Positions 1 through 12,800 of a stretch of 64,000 nucleotides of DNA are shown here, piece by piece. The stretch's first letter is position 1; each line of letters opens with the position of its first letter. The notes beneath the pieces were generated by a model, which was not told the DNA's origin, did not search any database, and saw only the letters and a program-made list of their open reading frames with translations. Source of the stretch: Phoebastria nigripes (taxonomy: Eukaryota; Chordata; Aves; Procellariiformes; Diomedeidae); contig JAYKAV010000311.1 in the NCBI GenBank assembly GCA_035582835.1, positions 1,016,067 through 1,080,066 on the forward strand, written 5' to 3'. The translations under genes were made by a program, and so were the position numbers.

Positions 1-320
1 TCCCCATCTTTCTTATAAGCTCCCTTTAAGTCTTGAAAGGCTGCAGTAAGGTCTCCCCGAAGCCTTCTCTTCTCCAGGCTGAACAACCCTAACTCTCTCA
101 GCCTTTCTTCATAGGAGAGGCGTTCCATCCCTCTGATCATTTTTGTGGCCCTCCTCTGGACCCCCTCCAACAGGTCCGTGTCTTTCCTGTGCGCTGAGGG
201 CTCCAGAGGTGGATGCAGTACTCCAGGTGGGGTCTCAGCAGAGGGGCAGAATCACCTCCCTCGACCTGCTGGCCACGCTTCTTTTGATGCAGCCCAGGAT
301 ACGGTTGGCCTTCTGGGCTG
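1..320 (-). mobile_element. CR1 LINE fragment, 5'-truncated, running off the window start
   Basis: The + strand reads as the reverse complement of the avian CR1 reverse-transcriptase/3' region. Recognisable CR1 phrases include the stretch for the bird-typical block ending at 'ggccttctgggctg' (about 307-320) and 'cctcctctggaccccctcc' near 151. The element is therefore in minus orientation. Its 5' truncation point is near 320, where AT-rich HBS1L intron sequence begins. The 3' end lies before base 1. Small ORFs over this region are LINE remnants, not genes. This element type is one of the main reasons for calling the organism a bird. Confidence 0.9.
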
Positions 321-929
321 TTACTAAAGCTTTACTAAAGTAACATTTTATTTTGAAATTTTTTCACGTGTGGCATTTTTATTCGAGCTAGGTGGTGTTT
401 CTTTGCTATCAGAGGTGCTCCTTGGAGGGCTGCTGATGTTTNTAGGGTCACAGAAGAGAGGGAGAGACTTTTCTAAATAATTTAATTTTTCCTTTCCCAA
501 TTATCCTATATTGTTTTATATATTTGCATAAGAAAGGATTTCTGTATATTGAACTTGATTCTCACATGTGCAGCAGACTTTGTCACTGATCTGTTACATC
601 CAAAGAAATTTAAATGGTGGGCTGTAGGGATGAGTGCATGGCAAATTATATGCAGACAGAATGTTAGCGAACTGTGTAAATTTAGGAAATCTGGGATGTT
701 CTAAGTTCAGTGGTCGTGTTATGTACTGGTAGGACACAGTTGAGAGTTCTGGACTTCTGATATTATTCACACCACTGTGATGTGTTGATAATACTAATAC
801 TCGGTACCACTGCCACTGAAGATCCAGTGTGCTCTGTGGCAAACTTAACTAAACTGTGCTGCAAGTTGCCGCCATGTCCTATAGCATTTTGTAGAATTTA
901 TGAGTGTCAAATAATTCAGTTGAATTATT

Positions 930-948
930 AAAAAAAAAAAAAAAAAAA
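930..948. repeat. Poly(A) tract
   Basis: An uninterrupted run of about 19 A on the + strand inside HBS1L intron sequence. No SINE or retrocopy body is attached on either side that I can recognise, so it is listed as simple sequence only. Confidence 0.9.
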
Positions 949-3900
949 GATTTTCTGTAGTGCATCTCTTTAATTTGACAAATTTTTATATTTCCTTATG
1001 TTACTGTTTTTCCTATGTGCTGTGAAATTTGAAGGCAGAAAAATGCAATTCTGTTTTTAAGGTAAATTAAAGGTTTTAATTAAAGGCTAGAAGCTCGCGA
1101 TGTTTATGGCATAAATAGAAGGATATAAACAGTTTAAAATTTGTCAGCTGGGATATGTTACAGTCAAAATTTTGAAATAGCTGATTACAATGACGGATGT
1201 ATTAGATGTTAATATAAACCCACATACATGTGGGCAAACAGGTGATACATTCTTCTGAACATGAAATTGTATGTAATCAGGCTGGCATCTCTGCATCTGG
1301 TTATCTCATGTGTAGTCCATATTTGGAATATTTTCACAATTGTAGGGCCTTAAAATTAGTTTTAAATCATAGCACAGCATATAGGAAGGGAAGTATTATC
1401 TTGGTAGAGGCCTCAGTTATTAAATCTGCTTTTCAGACAGAACTGTGTCTTGTCTGTGCTTCTGTTGTTACCAATACACTCAATAGCTGCACTGCCAGTA
1501 GTGTATGCAAAAAATATTTTTTTTAATCAGTGAGTCACGAAACATACTTGGAACAAACTCATGACGTCGTGCACAAAACCAGCACAAAACCAGTGCCCTG
1601 TCTTTTTTCTTTTACGCAGTTGGTGGCTGTTGCTGTGTAATCAGTAGACAAAGGTGTAAGTGGCTTGCTTGTGGTTATATAGAAAGTCTGTAGCAGAGTA
1701 AGGGATGCAAACCGTTTCTTCTAGATCAGAAGGCATGGTGTTGCATGTGTATTTTTCCATGGCAGTGCTGATTTAGACAGTGCTAGGAGGAGCTGCTTAA
1801 GTGAATTAATTGTGTCTGTTAAGAGTCAATAGCTTTTAGCCTCCCCAGCCCCATTCAAAATTGAAATAGTATGCAGCCTTCTTCTTTAAGTGCTCATACC
1901 AGAATCAATATAAACCAAGTAAAAATTGCAAAAGCATGTAAATGACTTAAAGCTTTAAAGAAAAAGAAACTGCAATCTTGCCACAGTTAATTAGCACATA
2001 ATTTCCTTGGAGGTGCATTCCTTTGCCAGTGCTGACACACTGATAGTAGTTGTTTTGTGTGTAGACATGGATTTGTTTAAATGGGATTGCCATCTGAAAA
2101 AGCACAGACTCAAGACATGCCTAACATGTTGACATTCTTCCTTTCTTGCTTTTCAAGCTGAATTCAGGCGTATTAAAAATCCTGGTTCATCTTATCAGAA
2201 GCAGGCTTCTCTGTGCAATGGTGTAGTTGAGCTTAAAGTTTCAGTGCCGTTACACAATTTGATGAGGGGAAGACAAATTGGGAGGAAAAGCCTCTGTGTA
2301 TAGGAATNGAAAACGGTGGCATTTTGTTTCTGTTGTTGAAAAGGCCATCTGAACGAAGCCAGTATGGATTTAAATACCCAGTGCTAGTATGCATTTCTCC
2401 AAATATGCCAATATCCCTNCTTCACTTGGTATCAACATGTCTTTCTAGAGATGGTGGTTGTTTAACAGACTTCTGTTGTTTTTATGCGCCTCTAAACTAC
2501 CTGGGAACAGAGTAGACTGACAATCAACTCTTCCAAGTACTGAAACATAACTTCCGTATCTCCAACAGAATTACAGAAAAGACCAATTTTTGTCTTCTGT
2601 TACTTTCAATGTAAGTATATAAACGAACAAAAATTGAAAAAAGAACTTCTCAAGCCTGTTATGTATGATAAAGAAGCCAAAATAATCTTTTGATTTGTTT
2701 GTTTAAATCTTTTACAGGTACTCCTTACAACCATTTTTACAAAGGAAATGCAAAACCTAGAGAGTTGCTTACAGTAAAGGAAGATGGTTGACTATATCCA
2801 GTTTTGCTATTCCAGCTTGAACACCCAGAGAGACTGTTTTCATTTTTAAAGACTGTCCCTATGTTTTACTTGCTTCCTGCATATATATGTCTGTGTCCTG
2901 TTTATCAGTCTGCAAATACTTTATTGTGCCATCAGATTTTGGGGTTGTACTTTTTAATAATTTTGAAGTTACAGCAGGTGTCTTTAGTAATACTTTTTGA
3001 CTAAATCAAAACGGCTTTTAAGTTTGAAGACCAACTGGCAGTCACAGGAAAGGTAAAAGCAAAGAGAAGAATAATAAAGGGAAGAGAGCTTTGATTTGTC
3101 AAGTTGTCACACACTGCCNTAGTTGTACTGGAGTAACGTCAGTGCAGGTCTGTCTGTTTCCTTTAGTATAGGCTCATCCTAATTTAATACTGAGACAAGG
3201 TGCATCAGTGCATGTTTTGTTTTGTAATAGTGTTTGACTTGTAGCTACAGTACGCTTTAGTCTAGGTACTCTGATGTTGATGCAGTCTAAATACCAAATA
3301 CCTGTCTGAAAACTACTTTGCTTAAAATAGGCTAGAAGTTTTGGTTTTTAAACATTCCAAATTGTGAGAACTATCATGCTGGCAAGACTTTACATTTTTA
3401 TAATTTATGAATGTATACTTTCTGTTTTCATGGAAGGAAAATTTCTTTAATTTTCCTAGTGTTAAGTTAGTGAATTGCCAGAATTTTTATGGAGTGTCCT
3501 CTTCGGTAAAATCTCTTGCTCTTCAATTTGACACCATTGGCCAATCGGTTTATTTACTTGCATGTGGTCCACTCTTATTTTTGCTTTTTGCAATGCTACA
3601 GTAAGTGAAATGTAGCAAGGAGGTACTGGGGCTTCTTAAGGAGTTTATGAAAGATGTATCTGTCTGTGTTTTTATTTTATGTGTACTCCTGATTTAGGAA
3701 ACGTATTGTCATTGAATTACTTACATATGTGTTTAAGAATGTCCAAATGGCAGTAGGCATAAAGAACTTTATGAAGCCTTTCTTGGCAAAAACTTATATA
3801 TCCTTTATATCCTTTCCCTTCAGAGGTTAATTTTACTCACAGTTGCTCTTGTCCTAATCAGGTTGGGATTACTGCTCCTATACTTTTTCCAGGCTTGTAG

Positions 3901-6021
3901 TGCACTTCAGTTGCCATAGGATACTCTGCTTGTTGATTACAAAGTGTTGTAAGAATTGTATCAGCACTGTGCCTTGACTTCCTTTTAGTTCCAAGGTGCA
4001 GTTTAAGGATTTGCATACGATCTGTTAAGTGCTAAATAACTTTTGCTTTGCCTGCTAAAGCAGATAAGAATTTATCATTCAGTTTTCTCCGGTGCCCTAT
4101 AGATTAGATAGTAAGTATACTCCTTTCCCGGCCTTGTGTCCTTTGTAATCAAGCCCATAATTATTAATCTTTAATGGTGCCTACAGTGCACAAAAGACAG
4201 ACTTGGTCCTTATCTCAAATGCGCTGCTTGATTTTGTCGTACTTGGTTATAAAAACATTGAAGTCAGAAAATTATATTTGATGCTTCTGTTAGTAATAAT
4301 TCTTGCGTTGTCTTTGCACCTACTTGAATGCCACCATTCCAGGATTATCTTCTATGGTTTGGTTTGTCTTTATATGATCCTGGTCTGCTTCCTCGCTCCA
4401 CCTACGCTGAAGTATTAGTGCTTTATAAAAATAAATAAAGCAAAAACCCACCCAAACTGTCAGTGTTGTCAGTGGACAATTACTTTACTTGCTCTTGCTC
4501 TTTGTAATTTTATTTTTGTATCTTCTTTCAACTTTTAGTGTTTCCTAACCTCTAGTTTTAAATTTCTGTGTTTTCTGTGTCAAATACTTGATTTGTTGAA
4601 TGTATTTTGTCTCCTTGCGTGTTTAACTTTGGATCAGTGTCAAACACCCCAACAGTATTTGTACAGAGTGAAGCTTAATTTCTAAATTGATTAGAGAAGA
4701 TGTATTTTGTAAAACCTTTGACTTTTGATTTTTGGATCATATGTAGCAAATATTACTAATAACTTGAAAATAACTTGCAATCTATGTGATATGAATTGTT
4801 ATCTTGGTTTCTTTCAACTAATCTCATTTCAATTTCATTGTGTTTTTTGTAATTATTGGTTCCTAGCAGCCAGATCTCAAACATGGTATTTTCTGAGAAT
4901 TAACTGTAATTCGGCTTTCAAATGACATGTAAAGCATTCATGTTTAACTGGCAGTTGAAAGTGATGGCTGCTTGAAAATTTTTAGAATTGAAGTGGAAAA
5001 CACCATACCAAGTTGGCAACAAAAGTAAAGTAATTTTTACTGTAACTCAAGTAATTAACTACTTATTTAAAAAATGCTGTAGGTGATGTATGTAGGAGCT
5101 TGAAGATGAAAAAAAATCTTTGTGCTTAACTAGTAGTCCTTGTCCAGTGATCTCAGAATTTTATATTCTGAATCTTTACTATTTGTTTGTCAGTTACATA
5201 ATTTGTGATTATTGTAAACCATGATTTGTGCTGTTGCCTTTATTTCTCTTACTGTTTTTCCTTATTTACAGTGTACTTGGTGTGCAACTATTAATAATAC
5301 ACATACAGACTACTTGTTCCAGAGATCTCCAGGTGGCATATAAATAAAATGAGTATCAGTAGATAAGACAAATGAGGGAGATGAAGACCAAGTCATCAGT
5401 TAAATAAGAATGTGTCAACCTTTAGTGTGATTATTTAGAAAAAGTTGCACAACAACTTTTTTGGTATGCTGTCTATTATAGACATGTCTGTGGTATTCTG
5501 TTTCCTTACCTGAAATCTTCAGCAGCCTTGGCCACAACTTTATATATAACCAGCAAAGCAATATGACTCTGTGGTTTTAAAGGTGTAGCCGTCATACTTT
5601 ACAACGCAATAAAGAGTTAACGTAAATGAGGAGGACCAAATGACTCCAACAGTTCATCTTACAGTACTAATCTGAAATACTTAGAAGATTAACTTGTTAT
5701 TCAAAATAAGTATTCACTTGACTCTGACTATCCGAATGGGTCTATCACTGGAAGAGTAGTGGCATTTTTCTAGTTTTCAGATACATCTGTNGGTGTAGAT
5801 TGTTTAAAACTTGTAGCTTAATTCTGAATTCAGGTTATTGTTTTGCTTTCCTGTGTGTATAACATCCTTCAGAACACAAGGTACAGCCNCTGTCACTCAC
5901 GCTGTAAAGCTGGAAGTCTTTTTCCTTGAAGGGAGAAGGGATCTTAACATTAAAGAGGGAATTGTGGAAAGAAAAGAGCTAGTTTAGTTCTTTTATTTAA
6001 ACTCCCCCTCCCCAGAGTAAA

Positions 6022-6040
6022 TTTTTTTTTTTTTTTTTTT
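6022..6040. repeat. Poly(T) tract
   Basis: A run of about 19 T followed directly by 'aacag'. It imitates a polypyrimidine tract plus AG, but no open coding sequence matching HBS1L follows it. Confidence 0.9.
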
Positions 6041-6766
6041 AACAGCTTGACAAGAAGCTAATAGCACTGTAGTGGTATTAGTTGTGAAACTGTAGTTCCA
6101 CAAAATTAAGAATGAACCTTACTGTAACTGTGTTTTCATTTAAGTTACGGTAAAAATTTATACCTTGAAAGTAATTTAAGTTACTTAACTCTGGTAATTA
6201 TTTCTAAATAACCTTTAAATTAGCTAGCTTTTGGGTATTGCTTGGCTGCTTCGGTGTAATTCAGTACAAGACAACTCTGTTTCCAGGTTTCAGGGAAGGC
6301 CTGGTAGCTCACACATAGCTTGTGCTGCTGCTAGCAGTATCTGAGGTAGACATATTTTTTTACCTTACAATAGCCTTGAGGCTCAACAATGTTCAGGCAA
6401 AAGAAGAACTCTAAATAAGAATTAACCTAATCAGCTAGTGAGCAGCTGCAAAGCGTTTCTTCATCCTCATATTGCATGAAATGCTTCTGGCATCCTGCAG
6501 AACTGCTGTGACTAGAGCTCTTGAATGGTGTAGGTGTCATGTGAATGCTTGGAGATGCAGATGAGATTTTCACAATAAATATAACTGTTTGTAGATTATT
6601 TTGAGTAAGTATGTAATATATGCAAGTAAGATGCTGAAGTGTGAGAATTCATCATCACAGACTGGTATCTTTGGGTTGAGGAGAAGTAATGTAACTTGTT
6701 AAACTTTATATTTAGCACCTGTTAGTCACAACCTTAAGTTCAAACTTACTTTTTGTCTATTACTAG

Positions 6767-6875
6767 GAAAAACAAGGGATTCCCAGTCAGCCAGAATGGA
6801 GTCTGAAATTGTGCCAAAAGTTACCAAAATGACAGTGTCTGGAAAGAAACAATCTATGGGATTTGAAGTTCCATG
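6767..6875 (+). CDS. HBS1L: HBS1L exon: linker segment before the GTPase domain
   Basis: Acceptor 'tactag' and donor 'gtaagc'. The exon is 109 nt: 2 nt completing a Gly codon, 35 codons, then 2 nt. It encodes [17 protein letters not shown], then [18 protein letters not shown], matching the human linker that reads [19 protein letters not shown] (recalled). This is the last common exon before the intron in which the alternative SKI7-like exon of isoform 3 would be expected. Confidence 0.93.
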
Positions 6876-9800
6876 GTAAGCCAAGCCCTCGTACATCAAG
6901 GTACATCAGCAGCTCTTCTTTCAGACTGATGCACCTGTAGCAAGTTTTCTTCTTCTTTTTTTCTATTTTTTACAGCAGTTTTAGTGTCACTCTCCAGAAC
7001 TAACCATCTCAGCTTCTTGTTTGACTCAGAATTACTTTCAGAAGATGGTACCTCACGTTTTGAGTTTAACAAATCCTTTCACTATGAATAGTGCAGAGAG
7101 ATATCAGCTAGTCAGATTATTTAAACATCCGCTTCATAGAATACTGAACTTTCTTGGGGTTCGTTTATTTTAAATTTAGTTCTCTAAGTGGAATTATGAA
7201 ATCAATAAATCTTAACTGTAATTGCTTGTTCTTCAAAGGCAGTAATACGTTTAAGACTAATTTATGGGGAAAAAAATCACTTATGGCTAAACTTTGCCTT
7301 CCTCTGCAGCTTTTATTAACTTTAACAGGTGTCCAGGATACAACTGTTGTAGAGAAGAAACCGGTCCTCCTTATGCTTTAGCTAAATTAGAGTGGTTGAG
7401 CAGTAGTTCTAATTTTATCCTGACTTGGAACTGTTGGGGGGATGTCTCGTGAGAGTATGAAAACAGACATCTGGATCAGAGTCTACCTACAACAGTAGCC
7501 AGCAGTGAATACTTAAAGAAATGTATAACGACAGGGCATCTGTGTTGGGAATACAGTCTGTGAAATATTATTACATGTAGTGTTCTGTGGCTCCTCACCT
7601 TTTTTTTTTTTTTTTTTTTTGGATTAGGCTGTTTCTATTAAGAATGGTTAATGGATTTTTCTTACTTGGGTGTGCTTATTCTGTCTTTGAACCCAATCGT
7701 ATAACAGCCACCTAATCTGTGGCAAGAAATTCCATAGTTCATCCTCAGGAAAAAAATTCGCAAGCGTAAGCAGTGCCAACATCCCCACCTCATCCTGCAG
7801 TGTTTGTAGTTCTGATCTGGAAAGCATTTTTGGGAGTAAGAGGGCAGCATGGTCTTTATTTTACAGTATCTTGTGCATGTTTGATAACTGAGTGGAAAGC
7901 AAGCAGTTGCATCTACTTAGTCTCTTAAGCACATTTAATACAAGGTGTGAAGCTGATGTCATCATTCCCTTTATACTGCTAAATGCCATTGCTAAGAGAC
8001 ATCACTTTCATTCAGCTGCTTAGATGCAATAAGCTCCAAATGAAAATTTTCTGGGCCTTTCAAAATGTTTCTGTGCTGTTTGAGATTTGCAATATATAAA
8101 AGGGAACATAATTTTTTTTCCCCTTGCCTTTACTGATCAGTGACTCTGGGTGTGACAACTGGACTTGATCACGAAATTCCTATCAACGTCATGGCACCTT
8201 CATCTCTGGTGTTTCTACTGCACTTCTTATAAGTTGGAGTTTTTCATGGAGACTTTTGTGGATTAAATTAATTTGGATAGAAGTTTATAAAAAGAAAGGA
8301 ATCTTAAGTGAGTGAAAAAGATCTGCCAGCTAGTCCTGGATAGTAGTGATTTGATTTTTTAGCTGTAATAATGACTATTTAAAATGTTTGTTTATAAAAA
8401 AGAGCAAATACAGAATTCTGTATCTCTGATACTTATCTAGCAACTGCCACACCTTGCGTGTGTGTGTCTGCTCCATAGGGAAGGAGGAGATAAGAAGAAT
8501 GCTTCCTCATCTGTAGACCGGAGTAATTCCTGGATAGGCTAGTAATGATGACTCAGTCCCTGAGGAAAGATGGCTGGCTCTAACATGGTTCTCACCACTC
8601 TGCTTCTCTTCAGGGACCCTGAAATAGTTTGTATCGTGCTTGCTTCCAGTTTAGTGACATACTATTTTTTGTGACAGAAAAAATTAAGCCTTCAGGACCT
8701 GCTGGTAATCCCTTTAGATAAATCCTCAATATTGTGAGGATGTTTTTTAATTCACCTCACTTATTTAGTGGTACTGCTGAAATACTAATAGAGAACAAGC
8801 CTCTTTTGCTGTAGAAATTGGATGCACATTAGGCATTTAGCTTTAAGTGGGAGGAATAGGTAAGAAGTGGAGCGATTTGTAAAAGAGCATGAGAGTTGGA
8901 GCACAGCCAATCAATGAATATGGAAGAAAGCGCAATTTAAATTGTAAAGTTTTCTGCATGTCTGAAGACCCCTGCTTCAAGGAGTCCGTGATGGCCTCCT
9001 TTCTTCTTTTGTCCTACAGGCTACTGTGGAGGCACTGCCAAGGCACTAGGACCTTGACNTGAAGAATGGGGGAGGAGGCCTTGACAGTATTTGCATCATA
9101 TTTTTCCTTCTCTGCTGTAGGACAGTGGCATTTGCTCTCCTGATTCTTTTCCTAACGGTTGGAGCTTGACTAGCTCCTTTCCACAGTCTCTGCGTAAAGT
9201 CTGTGCTAAATACACTGTGGTTAATTGAAGCACTAGCATTGTCTTGCAAGCTTGTAATGACTTTGTACGCGTCTCTTTCTAAACTTGAAAAACAAAGCAA
9301 AACATGAACCCCTCCCTCAACTCCATGAGCATCAGAGTTGGGTTTTTAATTCTGCAGTTATCTTCTGTGTTATTGACAGCATAAGGATGAGTTGTCAGGG
9401 AACAGAATGAATCTGTGTTTATTAATACTTAAGAAAGGCTCGTTCTTTTGACTCTTTTCAGACCCTTTTTATGTTATTGTTGCATTGATAAATGTACTGT
9501 AGAAGGTTTATAATAATACAGATTTCTAAGTACATAGTTTGTATCACTGACCAGAAGTACAGTGTTATTGTAAATTATTCATAGCAGTTTGGATTCTAAA
9601 ACACCTGTAACTGTGCCCCCTACTCTCACCCCCAAATATTTGTATGGTGTTGGCTCAGACACCATTAGAAGGTTTGTATAGTATGTATGAACTAGTTTTT
9701 GTTGTCACCTTTTATGGGATCTTAAAGGTAATTCATGGACCGTGTTTTTAAAACCAGTGGCCTAGCATGAGCAAAAATAACCATTCTTTGACTAGCTATT

Positions 9801-12800
9801 CAATCTTTATGATTCAATCTTGTTATGAGGTATGACCTCATAATAATAAATTAATCTTATTTAAAATGAATGGATTATTAGAAGTAATGAATTGCTTTGA
9901 GCATTGACTGCCTTTGTTGCTGGGTATTCTTAGTGGGATTGCCTACAGAAAATGGAGTTTGCTCACTTCTGACAAACTGTTTTTGCTCTAGCAAAACTCT
10001 TTACCAGGCTTTTTCTTCCTGTTAAGTCATGAAGGAAGCCAGAAGAAGTTGTGAGCAAAAAAGGGTGATTATTTTAACCAGCCTGACCAATATTGTGTAA
10101 TTAATAATTTTGAAAGGGGAAATAAATGTAGACATTCCTGTAATGACTGTAAGTACTCCGAAAGAGTCGGTTGTATAAAAATAATTCACTAAGCGTCCAG
10201 ACTAGAAGATTGAAAATAATGTTTAAAAGCTAAATTATGCAGAGTTAATCTTCAGCAGATAAGCTTTCAGGTTCTTCTTTGAATGCATGGTACTGTGAAC
10301 CTTTCAACAGTTGTGTGAGATTGTCTGTCTTCTAACGTCTTATAACAACATATGTTGTATTTCTTAATTTTCCCCAGAAACCAGTGATGTAACCATAACA
10401 TTTTACTCAGTTTACTCTTAGGGTCCTTGTTGGCAAGACAACATAGGAGGTTTCTGGCTTAGCAGTTTTAATTTTGACTAAATGTTGGTCCTTGCTAGGC
10501 TTCTGTATGTCTGCTGTTTTCCTAACAAAAAGCTGTGATAAGCTCTTTTGACATTTGTGCCTGAATTGCTGGCGGTCAAGCTTTCTTGAGTACATGACCT
10601 TAGTGCACATACAAGGTGCTTNATGGTTCTGTCCTTTCAAAGAAGGCAAGAGTTGCTTAATCAATGGCTCCACATTAGTGGCTAGCAGTGATGTGCCAGA
10701 CAGGCACAGATGTTGGCAAACTGAGATTGCTCTTGGTAGTTCCATCAAGTTCTCATGCAAAGGCGCAAGCAATTGGTTAGGAAGTGCTCTTCCTCCAAAT
10801 ATAAATTTTTCTTGATATGGTGGTTCAACATAACTCAGACCAATTTGGAACTTTGCTACTGAAGATGCTTGCTAATGCCATCGACTTGTTTATACCCTCA
10901 ACTGCCTGCACTAGCGACATACTAGGTACTAGTATGCTGTCCTATATGCTCTGTCTTCTGACAGAAATTTTCAATGCAATAATTTTGAAAAATCTCAGTG
11001 GAAAAGGCTTACTGAAGAGCATTTTCAATGTCATTTGTTTTTTCATTGACTGTTAGAGATGAAGCTCCTTAGCATTTTTCTGAGCTGTTATTGAGCTTTC
11101 AATAAACTACTCATCTGGTTGCCATGAGGAATAACTAACTGTCAGGGTCTTATTGCTGCATCTCTCTTCATGTACTTCCATGAGACTGGAATTGTACATT
11201 TCATTTGCCCGCTTTCTGCTTTAGGTACCTAGCAATAAACTCACTCTCCCTTTCCCTGACATTGGTCAGCAAAAAGCTGAATTATCTCATCAGAGATGCT
11301 CTGTGAGTAGATCATACACTCTATCCATTCTGATGTTTCTCCTCTGAAATGGCAAGTCTTGGTTTATCATGGCACAGGTTGTTTTCAGGTTTCCAAAACA
11401 TGGTAATATCTGAAACCTGTAAAACTCTAAATGGAGCAGTGTACTGACTGTTCAAATATTGCACCCTTGAAAAAGTAGCAAGGCCTAATGTTATGATGGC
11501 TGGAGTCATGTTTCACTCATTATTTCACTTGTATCTAGCACTTTTTCTTTGCACCACCCAAAACAAAAACTATTTGGCAGCCTTAAGCACTGGTAGTCAC
11601 AATAAAAGCTACTTAGAATTGAGAGAGTAGTTATTTTATCTGGCAATAACCATGATTCTTTCGGGTGCTGTACTTAGTTTGAATTCTACCACTCAGCATC
11701 CATCCTGTTTTTTGGAATCCTTACTGACCCAGGCTTTGGCCTGCAAGAAGATCTGAGCATCTGGGATTAGAAAAAAACATCCTTACCTAGCTAAACAAAA
11801 CAGAATTTAGGAGCTTCCAAATAACCTGTCCTTCAAAATACATTTTTGTCTTTTAATAGGCTTGATGTGACAGGCTTTGAATATATTTTGGAAAGCTATA
11901 GAAAAACATGAGAGTTATGTTTTTGGGTAACATTACTTGCAGCTTCATCTAAATATCTTCCTTTTAGATTTTTTTTTCATTTTTGAAAATTTGGTTTGGG
12001 AAGAAATGCAGACATTGAAAAGGAGAGAAAACTATTGGCAACTGCAAAGGCTGCTTTGATATGGCTTTTTATACAAATACTTCTCTCCAGAACTTCAAAT
12101 ATTAGAATTTCAAGGAAGAAAACTTGATACCAATGTAAAATACCATATTTGCGTTACAGTGTGACCTTTGCATATTGGCACTAGTCATAGTACTTCAGTG
12201 TGAAAGTGCTAGGTGTTATGCTGACACTGAACTGAAGTTTATCTGAAAAAAGGGAAAAAGACGGAAGAGAATCTTAATCTTGATGAAAGATGTCTAATGC
12301 AAATTAATTGTAAACATATGAGGCTCTCTTAATACATGATTCGGGCAAAAATGATCTGGTGTACTTTATATCCTTCAGATGATTTTAAATATGTTACTAA
12401 AATATGTAGAAAGCTTTGTTACTGCAATTCTCTGCATAATTGCCCTCTATCAACTTGATTGTTTTCAGTCAATTTTTATGAAGTAAAATGTCCCTGAAGA
12501 GACATTGGAGAAAAAAATTGTTCTGCCATCCCAAAGTAGATTTTCAGCTAGAACTTAATGTACTATTTAAGGAATTTTAAAAAACAAAGCCTTCTGTTCA
12601 GCCTTATAGAAATGCACTTATCTTTTCCAGTAAAAGAAAGCACGAGTAACTGTAGAGACTATTTTTCTGTGGAATAGTTCATGTGTAATCACCTTTCTCC
12701 ATAGCTACATCTAAAGCAATGACGACCCACTAATTTTTGGAGTTTAGGGAATCAAGCGTATCTTCTTATAAAGGGTGTTCAGCTTGTCAAGATACAACGT

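Larger units (their letters stand above)
321..6766 (+). other. HBS1L: HBS1L intron (5' end outside window)
   Basis: AT-rich sequence with no convincing exon. The longest + strand open frame here is under 100 codons and resembles nothing I know. It contains mononucleotide tracts, an A run at 930-948 and a T run at 6022-6040. It ends in the acceptor 'tctattactag' before the exon at 6767. Confidence 0.7.
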
